Position numbers and translations under genes: made by a program. Below are positions 1 through 6,923 of a stretch of DNA of 21,344 bases, piece after piece. Location: assembly GCA_029098205.1 (NCBI GenBank), contig JAQXNW010000116.1:1-21344 (forward strand), given 5' to 3'. The DNA comes from Eubacteriales bacterium. GTDB taxonomy: Bacteria; Bacillota; Clostridia; Peptostreptococcales; Anaerovoracaceae. The notes below the pieces were generated by a model. It saw nothing but the letters and a program-made list of their open reading frames with translations, had not been told where the DNA came from and made no database searches. Within the stretch, counting starts at the first letter, position 1. Every line of letters begins with the position of its first letter.

Positions 1-48
1 GTAGAAAAAACACGTGGACCAGTTCCCGCAAACGGAGAGTACCTGTAA
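1..48 (+). CDS. Possible 3' end of a gene entering from the left edge
   Basis: Frame 1 is open from the first base and stops at TAA (46-48), giving a 15-residue tail that ends in GPVPANGEYL. I do not recognise the protein. Fifteen codons is too short to prove coding, and an overlapping frame (5-172) is also open, so this could be chance. It is listed only because the window edge would cut a real gene here. No terminator of the usual stem plus T-run form follows directly. Confidence 0.2.
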   Translation, partial: VEKTRGPVPANGEYL

Positions 49-87
49 AAATGCCGTTTTTTGGCTTAGAGCAGTTCCCGCGAACGG
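20..87 (+). repeat. Pair of 16-bp direct repeats, 52 bp apart
   Basis: CAGTTCCCGCAAACGG (20-35) recurs as CAGTTCCCGCGAACGG (72-87), one mismatch in 16. Each copy contains a small inverted repeat of the form CCG-NNAA-CGG, so each could form a short hairpin. Between the copies lies an A/T-rich spacer with GCC-GTTTTTT-GGC (54-66). The function is unknown; the repeats may be hairpins of a structured RNA or a protein-binding pair. Confidence 0.5.
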
Positions 88-99
88 GCGGAAATGTGT

Positions 100-235
100 C
101 CGGGATCCAGACATTCAGGTGCTTGTCTCGTGTCACGTCGAGACATGCTGCCTCCTGAAAAGACAAGCGTAACGCACTGACCCGCTAGAGACGGAGTCCT
201 CCAGAGAGGCTCTCCGGCCGGCGGAAAGCGGAAAA
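100..235. other. G+C-rich self-complementary stretch, possible structured RNA
   Basis: No convincing gene lies in 49-248. What is visible is dense base-pairing potential. TTCAGG (114-119) matches CCTGAA (154-159). GCTTGTCT (121-128) matches AGACAAGC (161-168), which crosses the first pairing like a pseudoknot. GTCTCG (125-130) matches CGAGAC (139-144). A nested hairpin uses CCGC (182-185)/GCGG (221-224), CGGAG (192-196)/CTCCG (212-216) and CCTC (198-201)/GAGG (206-209). Composition is clearly richer in G+C than the flanking DNA. I do not recognise a known RNA family (no SRP, RNase P, tmRNA or 6S signature seen). It lies upstream of the promoter at 249-277, so it is not part of the downstream leader. 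Confidence 0.35.
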
Positions 236-248
236 TCCAAATTCCTCT

Positions 249-277
249 TTGAAATCAATTCGAAAATCAATTATAAT
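249..277 (+). promoter_or_regulatory. SigA-type promoter of the DUF2798-MATE operon
   Basis: A TTGAAA -35 box (249-254) and a perfect TATAAT -10 box (272-277) are separated by exactly 17 bp. Transcription would begin near 284 and produce a leader of about 125 nt before the first start codon, long enough for the attenuator-like structure that follows. Confidence 0.75.
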
Positions 278-284
278 ATCAGAG

Positions 285-380
285 TTGAACAAAAGAAATC
301 GAGTTTGACTTGAGTTCTATGGATGTGTAGAAGACATTACTTCTGTTGGCAGACATTCTCCATAGAGCTCTTTTTTTATG
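285..380 (+). promoter_or_regulatory. Structured leader with terminator stem; candidate guanidine-IV (mepA-motif) riboswitch
   Basis: The 5' arm GAGTTCTATGGA (312-323) pairs with TCCATAGAGCTC (359-370), 12 bp with one G-U pair, followed immediately by seven T (371-377), which is a terminator shape. The stem encloses a second hairpin, AGAAG/CTTCT (330-334/340-344 region), and the motif AGACATT occurs twice (about 333-338 and 351-357). A short upstream hairpin CGAG-TTTGA-CTTG is possible near 300-312. The leader lies between a strong promoter and a MepA-type MATE pump operon. The guanidine-IV class is known from Clostridia, sits before mepA-like MATE genes and works as a transcriptional ON switch. 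I infer the class from context and architecture only; I did not match the consensus base by base. It could be another ligand class or a plain attenuator. Confidence 0.45.
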
Positions 381-408
381 CTTTTTCAAGGCTTAAGGAG
401 GTTATCGG

Positions 409-912
409 ATGCCGAAAAATAAATTACAGGGAGTCGTATTCGGGCTCCTGATGAGTTATGTGATGGCTTACGGAATGGAAGTTTATAATGTAGCGATCAA
501 GCAGGGATTCAATCTGAATCCAGGCGGATTTTCCACAATGACAAACCATGTGTTTTTAGATGCGCTCATCGAAACATCCTACATGGGACTGTTTGTCTTT
601 ATTACATCCAGCTTGTATGGAAATCGGGTCGGAGCCGCATTTTCAGCAAAACATACGAATCTGGAGAAAGACAATCCTTATTTCTGCCGCATTATGCGGC
701 AGGCCGGAACGGTTGCCGTCATGTGTCCTACGATGAGCATGATCGCTTCCATTCTCTTTAATATCATCCTTGCCGGGCAGTCTTTTTTATCCCTTCCGGC
801 TGTTTTTACCGGCACGCTGATAAAAAACCTTCCGATGGCATTCTTCTGGAATATGTTTGGCGCCGCGCCATTCTGTCTTCTCGTCTTTGATCTTTACAAC
901 AAAAGAGGGTGA
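409..912 (+). CDS. DUF2798 family membrane protein
   Basis: A 167-residue, strongly hydrophobic protein with about four membrane segments (roughly residues 9-27, 52-70, 100-122 and 138-160). The two halves look alike in layout, each with a helix pair whose first helix contains a conserved-looking small/aromatic pattern, as in DUF2798 proteins. The biochemical function of this family is not established. The start ATG has AAGGAGG (395-401) at an ideal distance. It ends 6 bp before the MATE gene and shares its promoter and leader, so both are probably made together. Inference: it may assist or tune the efflux pump, or act in the same stress response. The family call is from pattern recognition and is fairly but not fully certain. 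Confidence 0.65.
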   Translation: MPKNKLQGVVFGLLMSYVMAYGMEVYNVAIKQGFNLNPGGFSTMTNHVFLDALIETSYMGLFVFITSSLYGNRVGAAFSAKHTNLEKDNPYFCRIMRQAGTVAVMCPTMSMIASILFNIILAGQSFLSLPAVFTGTLIKNLPMAFFWNMFGAAPFCLLVFDLYNKRG

Positions 913-918
913 AAACGA

Positions 919-2304
919 ATGAATAAAAAGGAAAATCGAATGGGGACCGAGCCGATCCCCCGCCTTCTGGCTGGAATGGGACTTCCGATCGTTCTCTCCA
1001 TGATGCTTCAGGCAATGTATAATATCGTAGATTCGATGTTTGTTTCCAGAATGCCGGCTATGAACGGAATTGAAAACACGGGCGAGCTTGCTGTAAACGC
1101 GTTGACGCTCGCATTTCCTGTGCAGATGCTTTTTGTCGCATTCGGCATCGGAACCGGCGTCGGCGTCGGAGCCATGCTTTCCCGAAAACTCGGACAGAAA
1201 GATAACGAGAGTGTCGCGAAAACCGCTGGGAATGGAATTACTCTGTCTCTGATTATGTATGTAATCTTTGTCTTATTCGCATTGTTCGGGATGGACCCCT
1301 ATCTTCATTCCCAGACATCCGACAAAGTCATTCTCGATATGGCGCGTCAATACCTTGTGATCTGCACCTATCTCAGCATTGCGAATATCCTGTGGGGGGT
1401 ATATGAAAAGCTGCTTCAAAGCACTGGAAAAACAAAGCTTTCGACTTTGGCGCAGATTCTGGGTGCTCTGACGAACATCGTCCTTGATCCGATTATGATC
1501 TATGGCCTCTTTGGATTTCCAGCCTTGGGAATCCGAGGCGCCGCGATTGCAACTGTAATCGGGCAATTTGCAACAACAATTCTGGCGATGATTTTCCAAT
1601 ACACTATTAATACAGAAATACCATCCGGGATACGCTATCTGAAACTGGAAAGAGCAACGGTGAAAGGGATCTATTCCATTGGCGTATCTGCCATCATCAT
1701 GCAGGCTTTAATGAGTTTTATGACATACGGCGTAAACATCGTGTTCGGTCAGATCTCTATATCTGCGGTTACCGCCTATGGTATTTTTTATAAAATTCAG
1801 CAGTTTATTTTCTTCGCCGGATTCGGCATCCGTGACGCCATTACGCCGATCATCTCTTATAATTACGGGCGCGAATCCAGAAAACGCATTCTGGACGGTG
1901 AAAAATGGGGACTCATTGATGTCAGCGTTATAATGATTCTTGGGCTAGGTATCATGCAGTTTTTCGCGCATCCCTTAGCCGGGATTTTCGGACTCACAGC
2001 AGATACGGAGGATCTTTGCGTCCTCTCGATGCGCGTCATATCCATCGGATTTATTGCCGCCGGGATTAATATCGCGGCGCAGGGAATTTTCCAGGCATTG
2101 GAATCAGGAATCAGTTCCCTGGTGATTTCCCTGCTTCGCCTTCTCATCATTCCGATACCTCTGGCTATCTTATTCTCAAAATCATCGAATGCGCTTTCAT
2201 TAGTATGGTGGGCCTTCCCGATCGGCGAAATCGCCGCGGCCATTATTGCTGTGCTCCTTCTCGTCCGGATCAACCGAAAAAACGTACCTCTCAGCAGGCA
2301 ATGA
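919..2304 (+). CDS. MATE family multidrug/cation efflux pump, MepA-like
   Basis: A 461-residue integral membrane protein with about twelve membrane helices, the usual MATE length. The N-terminal pattern, a short basic leader with MG followed by PI..LL..M.LPI..SM..QA.YNIVDS.FV, is typical of the MepA branch of MATE exporters, which expel drugs or organic cations in exchange for Na+ or H+. A related pattern recurs in the second half, matching the internal repeat of MATE proteins. AAAGAGGG (902-909) serves as the ribosome binding site, overlapping the end of the DUF2798 gene. Second gene of a two-gene operon behind an attenuator-like leader, suggesting induction by a small molecule. The substrate cannot be read from the sequence; guanidinium or related organic cations are a context-based guess. 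Confidence 0.9.
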   Translation: MNKKENRMGTEPIPRLLAGMGLPIVLSMMLQAMYNIVDSMFVSRMPAMNGIENTGELAVNALTLAFPVQMLFVAFGIGTGVGVGAMLSRKLGQKDNESVAKTAGNGITLSLIMYVIFVLFALFGMDPYLHSQTSDKVILDMARQYLVICTYLSIANILWGVYEKLLQSTGKTKLSTLAQILGALTNIVLDPIMIYGLFGFPALGIRGAAIATVIGQFATTILAMIFQYTINTEIPSGIRYLKLERATVKGIYSIGVSAIIMQALMSFMTYGVNIVFGQISISAVTAYGIFYKIQQFIFFAGFGIRDAITPIISYNYGRESRKRILDGEKWGLIDVSVIMILGLGIMQFFAHPLAGIFGLTADTEDLCVLSMRVISIGFIAAGINIAAQGIFQALESGISSLVISLLRLLIIPIPLAILFSKSSNALSLVWWAFPIGEIAAAIIAVLLLVRINRKNVPLSRQ

Positions 2305-2411
2305 TTCTTCTCATCCGGGTTGAAAGCCGTACCTCTCATGATGATCCATCCATTCAGTAAGATCTGGTTTCCCTGGATCCATCCGTCGTTACATAAGAGC
2401 TAAGAGAAAAA

Positions 2412-2445
2412 GAGCCTTCGGCAGGAATTCATCCTGTCAAAGGCT
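2412..2445. terminator. Bidirectional terminator between MATE gene and symporter gene
   Basis: GAGCCTT (2412-2418) pairs with AAGGCTC (2439-2445), and GGCAGGA (2420-2426) pairs with TCCTGTC (2432-2438), with a 5-nt loop and one bulged base. On the minus strand the stem is followed by TTTTTCTC, a good U-tract for the symporter gene. On the plus strand the tail is a weaker CTATTTTA. It lies between two convergent genes. Confidence 0.75.
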
Positions 2446-2487
2446 CCTATTTTACGCTGTTATTATTCTTCGGGATCTTCCGGAAAT

Positions 2488-3903
2488 TTATTTCCAGAAT
2501 TCGATGGTATCTAAGTCGATGCCATGTTCTTTCGCATGGAAAACAGGATTCTTGCCTTCTTTTTTCTGGCGTTCATAATCTTTCGTGCATTTTATAGCCG
2601 TATTAGAGAGTGCCAGGCAGGAGGGCAGATTGATAATAGCCATACCGCCCATAAATATATCCGCAAGATCCCACGCTGCATTCATTGGAATTACTGCTCC
2701 GAGAACAATAACAACAGCGCAGAGGATACGCCATCCGACCATGAATTTCTTTCCCGGCATTTTCTTCCCATTCAGATAAGTCAGACCATTATCCACATAA
2801 TAAAGATTTCCGATCAGAGTAGTGAACGCGAACAGAATCATAGCCGCCGTAATAAAGGAAGGACCGAATTTCCCGATAACCGATTCGACGGCATTCTGTA
2901 CATAAGGAGCTCCCGCATCGTCCGGGTTTCTGGCTACACCTGAGAACAGACACATAAGAGCCGTCGCCGTGCAGAGCAGCAGCGTATCAATGTAAACGGA
3001 AAGCATCTGTACAAGTCCCTGTTTCACCGGATGAGAAACCGTAGCGGTAGCCGCCGCGTTTGGAGCGGATCCTACTCCGGCTTCGTTGGAGTATAATCCT
3101 CTTTTAATCCCGTAAATCATGCAGGAACCGCCGAATCCTCCGGAAATCATCGCGCGGAAATTGAATGCGTCCTTAAAAATCATAACGATCACATCGCCAA
3201 TTTTTGTGATATTCGCAATGATTACAATGAACGCGACTGCAACATAAAGAACACCCATGATCGGAACCAGCACCTCGGTTGTCCGGACCATACGCTTGCC
3301 GCCTCCCATGATGCAGATGAAAACCAATGCGGCAATGATAATTCCGATTACAATCGGCGTATGTTTTTCATCATAGAAACTGTACCCCGCAAACGTGGAC
3401 TGCAGGTTATAGGAACAAAGCATATTGAATCCAAACCCATAAGTCAGGATCAGAAATACGACAAATAATACTCCGAGCCACTTTTGATGAAGCGCATACT
3501 CGATATAATATCCCGGCCCGCCGTAGCTTTCTTTCTCGGAGCGGCCTCGTTTATAGATCTGCGCGAGCGTACTCTCGATAAACGCAGAAGCGCCTCCGAT
3601 AATCGCAAGAAGCTGCATCCAGAAGACGGCACCCGGTCCGCCTAAGCAGACAGCAGTGGATACACCGATGATATTTCCGGTACCAACACGGGATGCGGTC
3701 GATACCATGAGCGCCTGAAAAGAAGAAATCTTTCCGTCGGATGGTTTCTCTTTCAAAACGCGGATGGACTCCGGAAATAACCGAAGCTGAACAAACCGTG
3801 TCCGAAAGCTGAAATAAAGACCGAAGGCAATGAGGATAACCATTAAAATCGGATAATATAATATCCCATCGATCTGGTCGAGGACATTTATCAGTTCTTT
3901 CAT
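2488..3903 (-). CDS. AGCS family sodium:alanine/glycine symporter
   Basis: A 471-residue multi-helix membrane transporter. The region SRVGTGNIIGVSTA... GGPGAVFWM... A.IESTLAQ (about residues 71-117) carries the hallmark pattern of the alanine/glycine:cation symporter family (AlsT/DagA/AgcS), which imports alanine or glycine with Na+ or H+. A second conserved block, GLYSNEAGVGSAPNAAATA (about residues 269-287), is also typical. Length and helix layout fit the family with no sign of damage. The start ATG has an AAGGGAG-like site about 13 bp upstream, a longer spacing than elsewhere in the window. It is a single-gene unit flanked by terminators on both sides. Which amino acid it prefers cannot be told. 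Confidence 0.92.
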   Translation of the reverse strand: MKELINVLDQIDGILYYPILMVILIAFGLYFSFRTRFVQLRLFPESIRVLKEKPSDGKISSFQALMVSTASRVGTGNIIGVSTAVCLGGPGAVFWMQLLAIIGGASAFIESTLAQIYKRGRSEKESYGGPGYYIEYALHQKWLGVLFVVFLILTYGFGFNMLCSYNLQSTFAGYSFYDEKHTPIVIGIIIAALVFICIMGGGKRMVRTTEVLVPIMGVLYVAVAFIVIIANITKIGDVIVMIFKDAFNFRAMISGGFGGSCMIYGIKRGLYSNEAGVGSAPNAAATATVSHPVKQGLVQMLSVYIDTLLLCTATALMCLFSGVARNPDDAGAPYVQNAVESVIGKFGPSFITAAMILFAFTTLIGNLYYVDNGLTYLNGKKMPGKKFMVGWRILCAVVIVLGAVIPMNAAWDLADIFMGGMAIINLPSCLALSNTAIKCTKDYERQKKEGKNPVFHAKEHGIDLDTIEFWK

Positions 3904-3963
3904 AGCAAAACAAGTTCTCCCTTCCTAAATATACTTTCATAGTTATTTTTATTTTCTCACAAT

Positions 3964-3992
3964 TTCATAGAAAAATCACTTAAAAATAACAA
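3964..3992 (-). promoter_or_regulatory. Weak candidate promoter of the symporter gene
   Basis: On the minus strand TTGTTA (3987-3992) and TATGAA (3964-3969) are 17 bp apart. Both boxes match the consensus in only four of six positions and the DNA is very A/T-rich, so chance is a real option. It is the best candidate found in the 200-bp gap ahead of the symporter. Confidence 0.3.
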
Positions 3993-4009
3993 ATTCATTA
4001 AATAATAAT

Positions 4010-4051
4010 GCCTTCTGCCCATCAATTCCATGATATTGAAAGGCAGAAGGC
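4010..4051 (-). terminator. Terminator of the ruvC-ruvA-ruvB-queA operon
   Basis: GCCTTCTGCC (4010-4019) pairs perfectly with GGCAGAAGGC (4042-4051). The loop contains a further 5-bp helix, TCAAT/ATTGA (4022-4026/4035-4039). On the minus strand the stem is followed by ATTATTATTT, a moderately U-rich tail. It lies 56 bp downstream of queA. Confidence 0.75.
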
Positions 4052-4106
4052 TTCCTGTAGAAATTCAAACCCGAAAGAATATCTGCTGCTAAAAAACACC
4101 GGAAAA

Positions 4107-5156
4107 TCAGATCAGCAGCATAGCGTCCCCATATGAAAAGAAGCGGTATTTTTCTTCCACTGCGATTCGGTATGCTTCTAAAACTTTCTCTCTGTCATAA
4201 AAAGAAGAAACCAGCATAATCAAGGTGGACTTAGGAAGATGGAAATTCGTTATCAAAGAATTTACGATTTTCCATTCATAACCGGGATAAATAAAAATAC
4301 CTGTTGTATCATGCCCGGATTTAACAAGATACTTTCCGGACTCCGGATCTTTTGCCGCGGCGCTTTCCATCGTTCTGGTGGATGTCGTTCCAACAGAAAC
4401 AATGCGTCCGCCATTCAAAATGGTGTCATTAATAATTTTCGCATTTTCCGGGCTGATGCTGTATTCCTCGAAATGCATGTGATGTTCTTCGATTTTTTCG
4501 GTTTTTACAGGCCGAAATGTTCCAATTCCGACATGCAACGTAACGTAAGCTAATTTAACACCGAGAATTTCCGCTTTCCGAAGAAGTTCCTTCGTAAAAT
4601 GAAGTCCCGCCGTCGGTGCCGCAACGGATCCCTTGTATTTTGCATAAACGGTCTGATACTGCTCTTTATCACATTCCGTTGCTTCCCGTTCAATGTAGGG
4701 CGGAAGAGGCATCCTGCCCAGCTCTTCCAGCCGCTCAAAAAAGATTCCGTCATAGCTGAAATGGACAATGCGGGTACCGTCATCCCCATACCCGGTTATA
4801 ACTGCATGCAGCTTACCATCTCCGAATGTTACTGAGTCCCCCTTCTTAAGCCGTCTTCCCGGCCGAACCAAAGTCTCCCAGTTATCCTCTCCGGAAACTC
4901 GTTTACTGAGAAGGAATTCTACCTGCGCGCCCGTTCCGTCTTTTACGCCGAAAAGTCTGGCTGGTATAACTTTTGAGTCATTCATGACCAGACAGTCTCC
5001 CGGATTCAGAAAATCGAGGATGTCATAAAAATGAAGATGCTGAATTGTTCCCTTTTCACGGTTCAGCACCATAAGACGGCAGGTGTCTCTCTCCGGATTC
5101 GGAGACTGCGCGATCAATTTTTCCGGTAAGTTATAATCAAAATCTTCAATATTCAT
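4107..5156 (-). CDS. queA: tRNA preQ1(34) S-adenosylmethionine ribosyltransferase-isomerase
   Basis: A 349-residue cytoplasmic enzyme that transfers and rearranges the ribosyl group of S-adenosylmethionine onto preQ1 at the wobble base of tRNA, forming epoxyqueuosine. Family hallmarks are clear: the N-terminal DFDYNLPEKLIAQ.P..RD..RL, the MNDSKVIPARL block, SVAAPTAGLHF (about residues 178-188), the LHVGIGTFRPV block, and TNFHLPKSTLIMLVSSF near the C-terminus. Length is normal. AGGAGA (5167-5172) precedes the ATG by 10 bp. It is the last gene of the ruv operon, 30 bp after ruvB, the common ruvB-queA order in Firmicutes. tgt, which normally acts before it, is not in the window. Confidence 0.97.
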   Translation of the reverse strand: MNIEDFDYNLPEKLIAQSPNPERDTCRLMVLNREKGTIQHLHFYDILDFLNPGDCLVMNDSKVIPARLFGVKDGTGAQVEFLLSKRVSGEDNWETLVRPGRRLKKGDSVTFGDGKLHAVITGYGDDGTRIVHFSYDGIFFERLEELGRMPLPPYIEREATECDKEQYQTVYAKYKGSVAAPTAGLHFTKELLRKAEILGVKLAYVTLHVGIGTFRPVKTEKIEEHHMHFEEYSISPENAKIINDTILNGGRIVSVGTTSTRTMESAAAKDPESGKYLVKSGHDTTGIFIYPGYEWKIVNSLITNFHLPKSTLIMLVSSFYDREKVLEAYRIAVEEKYRFFSYGDAMLLI

Positions 5157-5186
5157 TCTTCCAAAATCTCCTGCTGAAAATACCAG

Positions 5187-6296
5187 TTACATAATTTTTA
5201 TCTGCAAGTCCTCGTCCTGTTTTGAACGCTCCGCCGCCGATTCATCCTCCTTCGCTGTATCGGTATGCTCCTTCAAGACGTCATTACTCTCTTTGGCTGC
5301 CGGGAAAGGAATTCTCAGATGATCATAGGCACGCTTTGTAACCATTCTTCCCTTCGGTGTACGGAACAGCATGCCCTGCTGGATCAAATAAGGTTCGACT
5401 GCATCTTCAATTGTAACCTTCTCTTCTCCAATAGAGGCGGAAATCGTATCAATTCCTACAGGTCCTCCATTAAATCGTTCAATAATCACACGGAGAATTT
5501 CCCGATCCATCCGTTCTAATCCCAGATGATCGACGCCTAACGCCTGAAGCCCTCTTTCAACGGTTTCCACATCAATGTGCGATTTTCCCCACACCTGTGC
5601 GAAATCACGCATTCGTTTCAGCAGACGGTTCGCGACACGCGGCGTCCCTCTGGAACATTCCGAAAGCAGCCGAATCGCACCTTCATCCGCTTCAGTATGA
5701 AGAATTCCGGCAGATCTTCGTATAATATCTGCTAGATCATCCGATTGATATAATTCGAATTTACTGAGCACGCCAAAACGATCCCGTAATGGAGCGGATA
5801 AGCTCCCCGCGCGGGTCGTCGCGCCAATCAGCGTGAATTTAGCAATATCAAGCCGAATCGACCGGGCAGACGGTCCCTTCCCTATAACAATATCAAGAGC
5901 GTAATCTTCCATTGCTGAATACAGAACCTCTTCCACGGAACGGTTTAGACGATGAATTTCATCAATAAAAAGTACATCATTATCATTTAAGTTCGTCAGG
6001 ATCGCAGCGAGATCCCCCGCTCTTCCGATCGCAGGTCCGGAAGTGACTTTAATATCTACTCCAAGCTCATTGGCGATAATCCCCGCAAGGGTTGTTTTCC
6101 CAAGGCCAGGCGGCCCATAAAACAAGACATGATCCAATGGTTCATGTCGCATTTTCGCGGCTTCGATGAATACTTTTAAATTTTGTTTCACCTGATTCTG
6201 CCCGATAAAATCATCCAGATACTGCGGTCTCAGAGATTTTTCACGAGCCTTCTCGTCAGGATCCGCCTGCGCCATCGTAATTCTTTCTTCCGCCAT
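5187..6296 (-). CDS. ruvB: Holliday junction branch migration helicase RuvB
   Basis: Hexameric AAA+ ATPase that drives branch migration of Holliday junctions with RuvA. Visible motifs: Walker A GPPGLGKT (residues 61-68), Walker B with DEIH (112-115), sensor GATTRAG (158-164), LRDRFG with the arginine-finger region (170-175), then the winged-helix DNA-binding domain ending near residue 335. The protein is 369 residues, about 25-35 longer than most RuvB proteins. The extra C-terminal segment (about 336-369) is charged, rich in Glu, Asp and Lys, and looks disordered. AGGAGG before the start overlaps the ruvA stop codon (TAGGAGG), so the two genes are probably translationally coupled. Confidence 0.97.
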   Translation of the reverse strand: MAEERITMAQADPDEKAREKSLRPQYLDDFIGQNQVKQNLKVFIEAAKMRHEPLDHVLFYGPPGLGKTTLAGIIANELGVDIKVTSGPAIGRAGDLAAILTNLNDNDVLFIDEIHRLNRSVEEVLYSAMEDYALDIVIGKGPSARSIRLDIAKFTLIGATTRAGSLSAPLRDRFGVLSKFELYQSDDLADIIRRSAGILHTEADEGAIRLLSECSRGTPRVANRLLKRMRDFAQVWGKSHIDVETVERGLQALGVDHLGLERMDREILRVIIERFNGGPVGIDTISASIGEEKVTIEDAVEPYLIQQGMLFRTPKGRMVTKRAYDHLRIPFPAAKESNDVLKEHTDTAKEDESAAERSKQDEDLQIKIM

Positions 6297-6311
6297 TCTG
6301 CGAAAAACCTC

Positions 6312-6902
6312 CTACAGCATATTCTTCAATGCATTTTTGATATATTCCTCGCTGGACAGTCCCTCATCTGGAACCATTCCAACTGCTTCTTCTGCTTCAC
6401 TCCGCATGTAGCCAAGCGCAATCAAAGCTTCCACAGCCTCTCTCCGCTCATTGGCAAAAGCCGGCTGCATTCTTAACGAAGAATTCTGATCCGGCTGGTA
6501 TTCTACCTTATCCTTTAATTCCAAAACAATTCTCTGTGCCGTCCGCTTTCCGACGCCCTGCGCTTCTGTCAGACTGCTAATATTCTCTTCCGCGATAGCC
6601 TGCTTCAGCTGTTCAAGCGGAAGAATACTCATCAAAGCCATGCCCGCTTTCGCTCCGACACCATTCACGGATGTCAGAAGGCGGAACAAAGACAGTTCTT
6701 CCATATTACTGAAACCATATAAGCTCAAATCATCCTCACGAACGGAGAGCAATGTATAAACTTTCACTTCCTCGCCATCGTAATTTTTATAGAGCGGCGA
6801 ATTCGACGGAATGGTTACTAAAAAACCGATCCCACTGTTTGTTTCAATAATAATATTGCCATCTGGCTGAGGAAAAAATTTCCCTTTTAGATACCGTATC
6901 AT
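6312..6902 (-). CDS. ruvA: Holliday junction DNA helicase subunit RuvA
   Basis: A 196-residue protein of normal length that binds the four-way junction as a tetramer and loads RuvB. The N-terminal OB-fold starts MIRYLKGKF. The helix-hairpin-helix region includes LLTSVNGVGAKAGMALMSIL and EAQGVGKRTAQRIVLELKDK. The flexible linker leads to the C-terminal RuvB-binding domain with EAVEALIALGYMRSEAEEAV. Start codon preceded by AGGATG. It lies between ruvC (21 bp upstream) and ruvB (15 bp downstream) in one operon. Confidence 0.97.
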   Translation of the reverse strand: MIRYLKGKFFPQPDGNIIIETNSGIGFLVTIPSNSPLYKNYDGEEVKVYTLLSVREDDLSLYGFSNMEELSLFRLLTSVNGVGAKAGMALMSILPLEQLKQAIAEENISSLTEAQGVGKRTAQRIVLELKDKVEYQPDQNSSLRMQPAFANERREAVEALIALGYMRSEAEEAVGMVPDEGLSSEEYIKNALKNML

Positions 6903-6923
6903 AGAACATCCTATCTTCTGTCA

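Noticed and set aside
20..87. Start of a CRISPR array
   Set aside because: Only two copies of a 16-bp motif are present, shorter than usual CRISPR repeats, with no further units to the right and no cas genes in the window.
1863..2339. 158-codon minus-strand frame opposite the MATE gene
   Set aside because: Antisense shadow; Pro/Arg/Ile-rich composition and no family resemblance.
3551..3940. 129-codon minus-strand frame overlapping the start of the symporter gene
   Set aside because: It lies in another frame of the well-supported AGCS symporter and its product resembles no family. It does include the AAGGGAG site region, but coding evidence is absent.
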